Shown here one piece after another: positions 1-7,998 of a stretch of 64,000 nucleotides of DNA; positions within the stretch are counted from its first letter, which is position 1, and every line of letters starts with the position of its first letter. This DNA is from Gracilimonas mengyeensis (lineage in GTDB: Bacteria > Bacteroidota > Rhodothermia > Balneolales > Balneolaceae), in NCBI RefSeq assembly GCF_900182705.1, contig NZ_FXTP01000015.1, positions 62,001 to 126,000 of the forward strand, read 5' to 3'. The notes beneath the pieces are model-generated. The model did no database searches. It was given only the letters and a program-made list of their open reading frames with translations, and was not told the origin of the DNA. The translations under genes and the position numbers were made by a program.

Positions 1-208
1 AAGGAGTACGTTTTATCAGTATTGGATAGCTTTTAGAAGTGTCTTTTGGAGCATAAATGGTAGTATGCAGCTTAATGCCATCCCGCATTTCAATTTGGAG
101 CTCCTGTTTGGTGTAATCCTCATTCGAAGGATTTTGAGCAAATGAAGGACTGGAATAAAAGGTTAGAGCAAGAAGAAAAGATAAGAGAAGTGACTTAGCA
201 TATAACAT
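1..208 (-). CDS. CocE/NonD-family hydrolase, N-terminus only
   Basis: The first 69 codons of a gene that runs out of the left edge of the window. Reading the minus strand from an ATG at 208 gives a signal peptide of about 24 residues ending SPSFA-Q, then QELQIEMRDGIKLHTTIYAP and a segment ending PILIKRTP. The MRDG-x-L-x-T-x-IY-x-P opening followed by P-x-L-x-x-RTP is the characteristic start of the CocE/NonD (X-Pro dipeptidyl-peptidase, S15-type alpha/beta hydrolase) family of exported peptidases and acylases. The catalytic serine would lie outside the window, so substrate class cannot be judged. It is transcribed divergently from the propeller gene at 431. Confidence 0.8.
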   Translation of the reverse strand, partial: MLYAKSLLLSFLLALTFYSSPSFAQNPSNEDYTKQELQIEMRDGIKLHTTIYAPKDTSKSYPILIKRTP

Positions 209-430
209 GGCGTTATTCTGTTCGTGAAGAGATTGTAGCTAAAGCAGGACACAAAATTCCTAAAATATCATAGGTAGGTACTCTTCTTTTGTGAAGAAGT
301 TATGAGGTCATCATGAGCTGGAGAAAGACTTTTTTGGAAAAATCTGGGCAAAATGAACTTTCTTAGTGGTCTCTTACGCATCTAAAGCAAAAGAACTATC
401 TAATCTAAATCAATAATTAATTTTTTTGCT

Positions 431-1612
431 ATGGATAAATCATTTACTATTGATAAAGGAAAAACCCATTTTTTCCTGACTTTTTTTATTTGTTTGATAA
501 CAGGCTGGTTGGTACAAACCAATCCGGTAAATGCCCAGATGTATTACGTTTCGGGCGATACACTTTGGGTGCAGGAGTCAGCCGATGCCGATCCGGTTTT
601 TATTGCTGATGGAACCACCAATCCCATATATGCGGTTGAGGCAGATGTTGACAATGGGTACCTGTACTGGTCGCAAGAAGCGTCTTTTGATACCGAGATT
701 TACCGGACTTCATTGGATGATTTCACCAGCGAGATGCTGGTAGACGCAGGTGGCAGTGTTCGGGGTATAGCACTGGATACTGAAAATGGAAAAATCTATT
801 GGGCCGATCTTCAAAACTCCGGCGCCATCGAAAGGGCCAATCTGGATGGTACGGAAATAGAAACCCTGGTATCCGGTGAAACCACCGAGGGAACCCTGGA
901 TATTGCCTTGGACATCGCTAATGGCAAAATGTACTGGGTAAAAACCGGCGCCGTGATGCGGGCAAATATGGACGGAAGCGAAGTGGAAACGGTTGCAGAG
1001 ATGGCATCCTATATTCAACCCCAAGGCATAACACTGGATACAGGCAATGGTTTTGTTTACTGGTCGGATACCAGCAGCGATGAAATCCTCAGAGCACCAG
1101 TATCAGGCGGAGATAGCGAGACATTTGTGGATGCCGACTCGCCTTCAGCTTTAGAACTGGATGCCGATGCGCAAAAATTGTATTGGATAGAGGATTACAC
1201 CTTTTCCGGTAATGGAGGAGCCATTTATCGCTCTGATCTGGATGGCAGCAATGTGGAGATAGTGATGGAACTTTCCTGGACGCGCAGTGCATTGGCTGTT
1301 TCCGGTTGGGGTTCTGCCGTTTCCGCGGAAAGAGAAACAGAAATGCCTTCTTCCGTGAAGTTATATGACAATTATCCCAATCCTTTCAACCCCTCTACAG
1401 TGATCAGTTATCAGTTACCAGTGAGCAGTGAAGTTTCCCTAAAGGTTTTTGATATGCTGGGGCGCGAAGTGGCAACGCTGGTGGATGGCAACGTGCCTGC
1501 CGGGGAGCATAATGTGCAGTTTGATGCGGCCGGACTTTCCAGCGGGATGTATTTTTACCGGCTCACAGTGGGCGATAAAATTCAAACCGGAAAAATGACG
1601 CTGCTGAAATGA
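431..1612 (+). CDS. Secreted YWTD-repeat beta-propeller protein with type IX sorting tail
   Basis: 393 residues. An N-terminal hydrophobic segment (about residues 14-35, ending VNAQ) is a signal peptide. The body holds at least five spaced repeats of the LDL-receptor class-B kind (LYWSQ, IYWAD, MYWVK, VYWSD, LYWIE), each near a DLDG/NMDG turn, which predicts a beta-propeller. The last ~85 residues begin NYPNPFNPSTVISY and end GKMTLLK, the conserved type A C-terminal domain for export and anchoring by a type IX secretion system in Bacteroidota-related phyla. The ligand is unknown. The only nearby gene, the hydrolase fragment, is divergent, so it appears monocistronic. No strong Shine-Dalgarno site precedes the ATG. 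Confidence 0.85.
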   Translation: MDKSFTIDKGKTHFFLTFFICLITGWLVQTNPVNAQMYYVSGDTLWVQESADADPVFIADGTTNPIYAVEADVDNGYLYWSQEASFDTEIYRTSLDDFTSEMLVDAGGSVRGIALDTENGKIYWADLQNSGAIERANLDGTEIETLVSGETTEGTLDIALDIANGKMYWVKTGAVMRANMDGSEVETVAEMASYIQPQGITLDTGNGFVYWSDTSSDEILRAPVSGGDSETFVDADSPSALELDADAQKLYWIEDYTFSGNGGAIYRSDLDGSNVEIVMELSWTRSALAVSGWGSAVSAERETEMPSSVKLYDNYPNPFNPSTVISYQLPVSSEVSLKVFDMLGREVATLVDGNVPAGEHNVQFDAAGLSSGMYFYRLTVGDKIQTGKMTLLK

Positions 1613-1640
1613 GGGCATGGTTAATCCATAATATCTGGTT

Positions 1641-1655
1641 CAAGCATCTTGCTTG
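1641..1655. repeat. CAAGC-N5-GCTTG hairpin repeat, copy 1
   Basis: Perfect 5-bp arms around five bases, in the context GGTT-hairpin-GACC, which lengthens the stem. One of six copies in the window (1641, 3265, 12357, 58902, 62396, 62427), all intergenic. Confidence 0.6.
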
Positions 1656-1690
1656 GACCCTTTTTTTGGTGAGATATTTCCCCGGGATCG

Positions 1691-1754
1691 CTTAAGTCTT
1701 AAGCGTGGCAAGTTTCTTTGATTGGGAATGATGTTTAACGAGCGGTGACTTAAG
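1691..1754. repeat. REP-like element, long-loop form (diverged copy)
   Basis: Begins CTTAAGTCTTAAGCG and ends CGAGCGGTGACTTAAG, so its ends are inverted (CTTAAGTC/GACTTAAG). The same ends bound the two direct repeats that flank the RAYT gene at 12401 and 13185; the middle ~35 bases differ. This places it in the same repeat family, away from the transposase. Confidence 0.65.
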
Positions 1755-2079
1755 ACCGCAAGCTGATTAGTTCTTTAATCGTCAGACCAATTCTTGCTTA
1801 GCAAAACGGCCTGCTTTATGGAGCTCTACAAATGACGCAAACGGTTGTTTCCATATCAGTGGTCGGACGAGTTTGGTCCTCTTTTTGAGTCCCTTACTTC
1901 TTCCGACGACTCCGGCTCGTCTGACAATTGAATCTTGCAAAAATGTTTTTTGGCTAAAACATTTCTCTTAGCACCTCAAAATAAAAACCTTCCCCTGTCT
2001 GAGCCTATTCGAAGTGATCAAAGCACGTATCTAAAAAACCTGACAGATCTTTACACAACACCGTAGCCTTGGCATAACA

Positions 2080-2811
2080 CTACACCAAACACTCCGCCAG
2101 GGCCAATAACATTCCATCCTGATTTTTAAGCTGATACGTGATTTTTCCTTCTTCCGGTTTGGCGTATTCGGCATGAATGGTATCGCCGGCGGTGCTTTCC
2201 CGAACAAAAACAATATCCATGCGGTTGATGGCTTCGGCCTCTTCTTCGGGCAGGGGCTCCATCATCCACTCCACGTAGCGGGCATTGTTGACATGGCGGT
2301 TCATATCCAGGTCTGATTTCCGTACGGTGAACTCCCGGGAATCATCAAATTCATCCATGGGGTTTAGACGGTCTGTTTTTATAGGCAGCACATGCTCTTC
2401 CGTTTCTAAGCCCATCTCCAGGATTTCTTTAGGCATCCGGGTAGGGCGGCGGGTTTCCAGGTTTATCATCATCCAATAGCTTAGGCAAGCCCCTATTTGA
2501 TTGCCTTCCTCATCGAGAATACGGTAGTCGCGGTAGGCACGAAGGGCATCTCCGGCCGCCGGCCAGGTTTCAATGGTGATGGTTTCCCGCCAATCCGGAA
2601 AGCGTTCAATATGGATATCCATCCGATGGAGCACCCAGGTCAGGTTTTGCTCATGTAGCTGCGTGATGTCAAAGTTGAGCTGCAGAGCGTTATTTCCGGC
2701 TACTTCTTGAAAAAGAGAACAAAGAGCAGGAAGGGTAGCTTTACCCCGTGTATCGACCTCACTGGCCCGGATTTTAAATGACTCGGAATATTTGGCGATG
2801 TGTTCTGGCAT
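2080..2811 (-). CDS. Acyl-ACP thioesterase (FatA/FatB-like, double hotdog)
   Basis: 243 residues, a normal bacterial length for acyl-ACP thioesterases (PF01643), which release fatty acids from acyl carrier protein in the cytoplasm. The first hotdog has the family run LTWVLHRMDIHIERFP and IETWP. The second carries DMNRHVNNARYVEWMM, matching the N-x-H-V-N-N-x-x-Y-x-W catalytic segment of plant FatA/FatB. The reading starts at MPEHIAKYSESF, which leads straight into the usual YSESFKIR-x-x-E-x-D opening, so the start is well supported. There is no operon partner. In this setting it could supply free fatty acid for lipid turnover or set chain length; which one cannot be read from sequence. Confidence 0.85.
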   Translation of the reverse strand: MPEHIAKYSESFKIRASEVDTRGKATLPALCSLFQEVAGNNALQLNFDITQLHEQNLTWVLHRMDIHIERFPDWRETITIETWPAAGDALRAYRDYRILDEEGNQIGACLSYWMMINLETRRPTRMPKEILEMGLETEEHVLPIKTDRLNPMDEFDDSREFTVRKSDLDMNRHVNNARYVEWMMEPLPEEEAEAINRMDIVFVRESTAGDTIHAEYAKPEEGKITYQLKNQDGMLLALAECLV

Positions 2812-3007
2812 GGTGGAGGTTGGTTTGATTTGGTCGCGACAAAGTTTAGAATATCAAGTTAAAGAAGATGAATGTGTAAAATACAAATAATCAGTTGGTT
2901 CTGAATACTGTTTATGCAAAAGATGCCGACGCGTATCTAAACATTCTTATAACAGAATGAAATAACCCTGAGCCAAAACTCAAGGTAAAAATGGGGAGAT
3001 AGTCAAA

Positions 3008-3211
3008 ACCCCGAATGGGGTAAAACCTTCGATATTATGGGGTGCTTACACGCAGATCATCTATCTTAATGTATTTGGGGCAAAATATAATTGAAGGGGC
3101 TTTTGATTGAACCCCTTGCGGGGTTCCGTTCAATCGAGACCTATCGTTTCTCCAGGTGTTACCTGGAGCTATTTTCATCATATATATGATGATTTTGACG
3201 CCGTTCGGCGT
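3008..3211. repeat. Cluster of five hairpins
   Basis: Five inverted repeats in about 200 bases: ACCCC-gaat-GGGGT (3008-3021); GATTGAACCCC with GGGGTT-ccg-TTCAATC (3105-3135); CTCCAGGT-gtt-ACCTGGAG (3150-3168); the palindrome CATCATATATATGATG (3176-3191); and ACGCCG-tt-CGGCGT (3198-3211). Several loops resemble one another in layout but not in sequence. No reading frame crosses them. This looks like a mobile or repeat-derived intergenic element, or a structured RNA. Confidence 0.6.
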
Positions 3212-3264
3212 TAGTTATAAGCTTATCTAAGTTTGGTGGTGTTGCTGAAATACTCACCGTGGTA

Positions 3265-3279
3265 CAAGCGAGACGCTTG
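3265..3279. repeat. CAAGC-N5-GCTTG hairpin repeat, copy 2
   Basis: CAAGCGAGACGCTTG with 6-bp arms (CAAGCG/CGCTTG) around three bases. Lies ~55 bases downstream of the hairpin cluster. Confidence 0.6.
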
Positions 3280-3457
3280 CACCAGACCGTGGAAATGTGT
3301 GAATAGATCCCGAGGTCTATTGGTGGTCATTCCCGGGCGGGCAGAAATCTTATTGTTGCGGATAAGTTAATGGCTGATGCCTGGAAAGAATTAGATTTCG
3401 GGCTTATCAAAACTACTGTTATGAATCGAACTCAGTTTTTAGCTCTATATCGGGTTT

Positions 3458-3493
3458 ATAAAAAAGCCTCGCCAATTTCACTTGGCGAGGCTT
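3458..3493 (-). terminator. Intrinsic terminator of the efflux operon
   Basis: A 12-bp perfect stem (3464-3475 with 3482-3493) and a 6-base loop, followed on the minus strand by a T-rich tail (TTTTATAAA). It lies ~58 bases beyond the stop codon of the RND pump gene, the last gene of the minus-strand operon. Confidence 0.85.
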
Positions 3494-3550
3494 AGGGGAA
3501 TACAAGTACAACTGTAACCATGATGGGCTACATTCTTACTTAGTGGTTTA

Positions 3551-6500
3551 CTACTTCAAACTCATTTTTTCTTTGAACCAGATTTTTGTATTCACACCGA
3601 TGTAGTACATGGATGGCACCAAAAACAGCGTCAGGAAGGTGGCAAAGCCCAGGCCGTAAATAATAGTCCAGGCCAGGGGACCCCAGAAGCTGGCGTTATC
3701 GCCACCGAAATAAAGGTTAGGTTCAAAGCTGGCAAACAGCCCGTAAAAGTCAATGTTCAGGCCAATGGCCAGCGGAATCAACCCGAGGATAGTAGAAGCG
3801 GCGGTCAGCAATACGGGATTCAAACGAGTGGCGCCGCCTTCAATCACAGCTTTCTTCAAATCGGCCCCATCATTCCGCAGAATATCGATGTAGTCAATCA
3901 GGATAATTCCATTCTTCACCACAATACCGGCTACGGCAATAATGCCCATCCCGGTAAGCACCACGGAAATATCCATACCAAAGGTGGAGAAGCCGATGAA
4001 TACCCCGATCAAGCTAAACAGCACCTGCGACATAATAATTAACGGTTTACCAATGGAGTTAAACTGGGCTACCAAAACCAGGAAGATTAACATGATGGCT
4101 GCAAGCAGAGCTACCATCAAGAATTGTCCGGTCTCAGCCTGTTCCTCCTGTTCACCGGTAAGGGAAACTTCATATCCCTGGGGGATTTCAAAGTCTTCCA
4201 AAGCCTGGCGAATCTGCGTGTTGATTTCGTTCGCATTATAGCCGGCCAGTACGTTGGATGAGAGCGTAGCCACTCGTTCCAGGTCAATACGGTTGATGGC
4301 CCCGTAGCTGTTTTCAAGTCGCGGAGTAGCTACGGCCGAAATCGGGATGTAGCCACCCGGGCTAGGAATTTCCATATTCATCAGGTCGGTGATGTTTGAA
4401 CGATCCGGTTTCTGCAGGCGAAGTGTTACATCGTATTCATCCTCATCTACGCGATAGGTAGACACCGGTTCGCCCAACAGCGCGGTACGGATGGTGCTCC
4501 CAATTTGCACATTGCTGATGCCATAGCTATTAGCTTTCTCGTTATCGATATCCACAATGATTTCTGGGTTGCTTATCTGCAGATCTGAACGCAGCTCTTC
4601 AATTCCCTCAATCTCTTGTTCCTGGATGAAGCTTTTCACCCGCTCAGTAAGGGCAATCAGCTGCTCGAATTCATCCCCGGTAATTTCAATATTGATGGGC
4701 TTGCCGGTAGGCGGGCCGTTTTGCTCTTTCTCAACCGTAACGGTAGTGCCGGGAATATCCTGCACGTTATCGCGGATTTCATTCAGAATTTCCTGGGTTG
4801 ATACCCCGTCACGATCCTGGTAATCCACAAATTCCACCGTCACTTTACTTTTGTTGGGTGATGGCGTTGGATCAATACTGTTGGGCGGGTTGGCGCCAAT
4901 AGCTACATTCGAAATCACGGACTTTACAATGGGATTATCCTGCCCAATCACTCCGTACACACGCTCTTCAATTTGCTGGTTGATACGCTGGGTTTCATCC
5001 AGGTCGGTGCCGGAAGGCATCTCGTTGTACACGTACACAAAATTGGGCTCGCTTTCTGGGAAAAACACTACTTTTGGCGAAGCCACTCCCAGCATAAGGA
5101 AGCTGAAAATCAGGAATACAAACGTACCGCCAAGTACAAACCAAGGCCGTTTACCTACCAGAATCCATTGGATAGAATCGTGGTAATAGCTTTGGATTTT
5201 TGGCAGGGTAGATTCATTAAATTTGCGGATTAAAGGCTTCAACACAAAGCGCTCCAGCAGCCACAGCAGGTAAATGAACACCAGCAGATTGGCTACAAAC
5301 ATGCCGCCGGTCAGGTAAAAGATAACGGCCAACACCCCAACTACAGCAGAGGCAATCCACAGAAAACGGTTGTCGTGATGTTCGTCGTCTTTCATGTGAT
5401 CGCCTTCTTCACTCATAAAAGAAACCGCAAATACCGGGTTCATTATAAGAGCTACCAGCAGGGAAGCCACGAGGGTCAAAATCAAGGTAATAGGCAGGTA
5501 CATCATAAACTTACCGATGATACCACCCCAGAACAGTAACGGCACAAAAGGCGCAATGGTCGTTAGCGTACCCGTAATCACCGGCAGGGCAATTTCGCCA
5601 GCAGCGCGCTTAGCGGCTACAATTTTGCTTTCGTCATTTTGGGTAACATGGCGGTAAATATTCTCAACTATTACGATGGCGTTATCCACCACAATACCCA
5701 GCCCAAGAATAAGGGCAAACAGTACTACCATGTTGATGGAAAAGTCGATGGTGGGCATCACCGCAAACGCGATGAGGGAGGAGAGGGGGATAGCCAATCC
5801 AACAAATACCGCATTCTGCACGCCCATGATGAACATCAACACCAGCACCACGAAAAAGAACCCGAGGATAACCGTGTTGAACAGGTTGGATACGCTGTCT
5901 TTGGTGTCCTGCGATTGATCGCCGGTAATAGTGACTTTAAGATCATCGGGAAACTGATTTTCCTGCAAATCTTGTATGATGGCCATGCTGGCTTCAGAAG
6001 TCTCAATCAGGTTTCCGCCGCTTTTCTTTTTCACGTTTATAGTGATAACCGGCTCACCGTTGAGGCTCGCATAACTTTCCCGGTCGGCAAAACCGTCCTG
6101 GATGGTGGCGATATTTTTCAGATACACTTCGTCACCAGCGTTATTCTTGATGATGAGGTCCTGCAAATCACCGGCCTCTTCAATCTCACCGTCAACCCGA
6201 ACGGAACGCTCCATAGAGCCCATATCCAGCTGTCCGGCCGATACGGTCATATTCTTACTCTGCACGGCAGTTCGGATATCATTAAAAGTAATACCTGCAG
6301 CCTGCATTTTGTGCAAGTCCACATTAATCTGGATTTCACGTTCCAGCGCACCTACAATTTCGGCTTCGTTTACATCCGAAAGGCTCTCAATCTGATCCTG
6401 GATTTCATCGGCAAACTTTTTCAGTTCTACCAAATCATAATTCCCGGAAAGGTTGATGTTCAGTATGGGCTGGTCATCCAGGTTAAAGTCATTTACTTGC

Positions 6501-6895
6501 GGTTCCTGGGTAAGCTGGGTTGGTAATTCAGCCCGTGCTTTTTCCACCGCGTCGTTTACTTCCTGCTGGGCAACCAGCTTGTCTTTTTCCGTGGTAAACT
6601 CAATGGTGATGATAGAGGTGGCCTGCTTCGACACACTGCTGATTTCGTCAATACCGTCAATCCCTTGCAGTTCCTGCTCAATGGGGCGGGTAATAACGTT
6701 TTCAATATCAGCCGGCGAGGCTCCCGCATAAATGGTTACCACGTTAAACACCGGGATCTCTACCTCGGGAAAAGACTCCTTGGGCAGGGTTATGTACGAA
6801 TAGACACCTATAATTGTGATCAAAACCGTTAACAAATACACCGTGGTGCGGTTGTTGATCGACAGGCTCGAGATCTTAAATTCTTTGAAACTCAT
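3551..6895 (-). CDS. RND efflux pump, HAE-1/AcrB type inner-membrane transporter
   Basis: 1114 residues, full length for an AcrB/AcrD/AcrF-family proton antiporter. It has one N-terminal membrane helix after SSLSINNRTTVYLL, a large periplasmic porter loop, a central bundle of membrane helices (about 335-540), a second periplasmic loop, and a C-terminal bundle. The proton-relay helix reads IVVDNAIVIVENI: one of the two adjacent aspartates of AcrB is Asn here. The relay lysine is kept in GIVVKNGIILIDY. A charged loop (EEGDHMKDDEHHDN, about residue 498) sits between two helices. It follows the adaptor gene by 29 bases, is last in the tetR-tolC-adaptor-RND operon, and ends before a strong terminator. 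Substrate unknown; drugs, bile-like compounds or lipids are typical. Confidence 0.93.
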   Translation of the reverse strand: MSFKEFKISSLSINNRTTVYLLTVLITIIGVYSYITLPKESFPEVEIPVFNVVTIYAGASPADIENVITRPIEQELQGIDGIDEISSVSKQATSIITIEFTTEKDKLVAQQEVNDAVEKARAELPTQLTQEPQVNDFNLDDQPILNINLSGNYDLVELKKFADEIQDQIESLSDVNEAEIVGALEREIQINVDLHKMQAAGITFNDIRTAVQSKNMTVSAGQLDMGSMERSVRVDGEIEEAGDLQDLIIKNNAGDEVYLKNIATIQDGFADRESYASLNGEPVITINVKKKSGGNLIETSEASMAIIQDLQENQFPDDLKVTITGDQSQDTKDSVSNLFNTVILGFFFVVLVLMFIMGVQNAVFVGLAIPLSSLIAFAVMPTIDFSINMVVLFALILGLGIVVDNAIVIVENIYRHVTQNDESKIVAAKRAAGEIALPVITGTLTTIAPFVPLLFWGGIIGKFMMYLPITLILTLVASLLVALIMNPVFAVSFMSEEGDHMKDDEHHDNRFLWIASAVVGVLAVIFYLTGGMFVANLLVFIYLLWLLERFVLKPLIRKFNESTLPKIQSYYHDSIQWILVGKRPWFVLGGTFVFLIFSFLMLGVASPKVVFFPESEPNFVYVYNEMPSGTDLDETQRINQQIEERVYGVIGQDNPIVKSVISNVAIGANPPNSIDPTPSPNKSKVTVEFVDYQDRDGVSTQEILNEIRDNVQDIPGTTVTVEKEQNGPPTGKPINIEITGDEFEQLIALTERVKSFIQEQEIEGIEELRSDLQISNPEIIVDIDNEKANSYGISNVQIGSTIRTALLGEPVSTYRVDEDEYDVTLRLQKPDRSNITDLMNMEIPSPGGYIPISAVATPRLENSYGAINRIDLERVATLSSNVLAGYNANEINTQIRQALEDFEIPQGYEVSLTGEQEEQAETGQFLMVALLAAIMLIFLVLVAQFNSIGKPLIIMSQVLFSLIGVFIGFSTFGMDISVVLTGMGIIAVAGIVVKNGIILIDYIDILRNDGADLKKAVIEGGATRLNPVLLTAASTILGLIPLAIGLNIDFYGLFASFEPNLYFGGDNASFWGPLAWTIIYGLGFATFLTLFLVPSMYYIGVNTKIWFKEKMSLK

Positions 6896-6924
6896 GTTCT
6901 GTTACTCGCTTCTGTTCAATTCAA

Positions 6925-7998
6925 TTAATTTTCCTGGATGGTAATGGCACTGCCGTCCGAAAGGTTGGCGTATCCTGTAGTGATCAGTAATTCACCGGCT
7001 TGTAGCCCTTCTTCAATTACCAGGTTGTTGGCGTAGTTGTACCCGGTGGTTACTTCACGATTGCGGGCTACCCAGCCGTTTTCCGTTTCTTCGGCCACAA
7101 ATACAAAGCTGACATTATTGGCTCGCTGCACGCTGTTTACCGGCACTACCATTTTATCTTGCAGGGTGATGTCGTTGATTTTCACCTTCGCCATCATATT
7201 TGGGCGAATATTTTCAATAGAATTTGGAATGAAAACTTCCACGCCAAATGTCCGGTTCGAGGGGTTGATGGCTTTGCTCACAACATCCAGTTTTTTGTTG
7301 ATGGATGCATCAAGCGTTGGGAAGGTGATTTCCACGCTGTCACTTTTGGTGATGCGGGTGATGTAGGCTTCCGAAACCTGTGCGGTTACTTTCAGCGCAT
7401 CGGAGTTGGAAATCTGGAACACCGGGGCACTGGGGCCAACGGTTTCTCCTACTTTCAAGTCCACGCGGTCAACCGTGCCGGGAATGGTGGCCCGGATGGT
7501 GTAATAATCGTACTGCTCTTTAAGGGTAGCCAGCTGACTTTTGGCCGACTCAAAGTTGGTTTTAGCTTGCAGTAATTCTATTTCCGAACCAATGTTCTGG
7601 TCGCGCAGGTTTTGCTGGCGTTCGTACACGGTTTTGGTCAGCTCAAGCTGTGTTTCGGCTTGTTGCAGCTGGCTTCGGGTTACTTCACCGTCAAGTCTGG
7701 CCAGTATGTCTCCTTTTTGTACATCATCCCCGGCGCGTACCAAAATCTCTTCCACTGTGGCCGATGTTTTTGGGGAGATCATGATGGTCTTATCAGATTC
7801 CACATCACCCTGAACACTTACATAGTGCCTGAAGGTGGAAGGTTGCAGTTCCTCTACAAAAACCGGGGTGGTTCGTTCGGTTCCGTTTTCGCCGTTTTCA
7901 TCCTGTCCGCCGTTTCCGCAGGCAGTAATCAATAAAAACAGCGCAAGTATCGAGATTTGAGATTTCATTTGAGTCGGGTTCATGTTATTTGAGTTCAA
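6925..7998 (-). CDS. RND efflux periplasmic adaptor (membrane fusion protein), lipoprotein
   Basis: 357 residues from the first ATG, though MKSQISILALFLLITAC (11 codons in) begins a compact lipoprotein signal with a LITAC lipobox and may be the true start. The mature protein has the adaptor pattern: biotinyl-lipoyl-like halves (about residues 70-100 and 165-185, with RAGDDVQKGDILARLDG and LKVGETVGPSAP), an alpha-hairpin coiled coil between them (QLQQAETQLELTKTVYERQQ), then beta-barrel and membrane-proximal domains. It would bridge the RND pump and the TolC-like channel. Its first codons overlap the end of the tolC-like gene by 14 bases, which supports translational coupling. Confidence 0.92.
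   Translation of the reverse strand: MNSNNMNPTQMKSQISILALFLLITACGNGGQDENGENGTERTTPVFVEELQPSTFRHYVSVQGDVESDKTIMISPKTSATVEEILVRAGDDVQKGDILARLDGEVTRSQLQQAETQLELTKTVYERQQNLRDQNIGSEIELLQAKTNFESAKSQLATLKEQYDYYTIRATIPGTVDRVDLKVGETVGPSAPVFQISNSDALKVTAQVSEAYITRITKSDSVEITFPTLDASINKKLDVVSKAINPSNRTFGVEVFIPNSIENIRPNMMAKVKINDITLQDKMVVPVNSVQRANNVSFVFVAEETENGWVARNREVTTGYNYANNLVIEEGLQAGELLITTGYANLSDGSAITIQEN

Larger units (their letters stand above)
1613..2079. other. Intergenic region with REP-like hairpins
   Basis: 467 bases between convergent genes with no supportable coding. It contains a CAAGC-N5-GCTTG hairpin (1641-1655), a 64-base REP-like element (1691-1754) and a small hairpin near 1900 (GACGA/TCGTC) that resembles one near 43518. 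A tract near 1620-1660 may serve as the end of the propeller transcript, but no T-tailed terminator is clear. Confidence 0.6.
2812..3550. other. Intergenic region with a run of hairpins
   Basis: 739 bases with no supportable gene. It holds a dense series of short perfect or near-perfect inverted repeats at 3008-3211, a CAAGC-N5-GCTTG hairpin at 3265-3279, and the terminator of the efflux operon at 3458-3493. Confidence 0.6.

Noticed and set aside
3008-3279. CRISPR array
   Set aside because: The hairpins differ from one another in sequence and spacing; there is no repeated unit with constant spacers, and no cas gene in the window.
5639-6526. A 295-residue plus-strand open frame opposite the RND pump
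   Set aside because: It is antisense to a well-conserved gene, lacks recognisable domains and has odd composition; it is a shadow frame.
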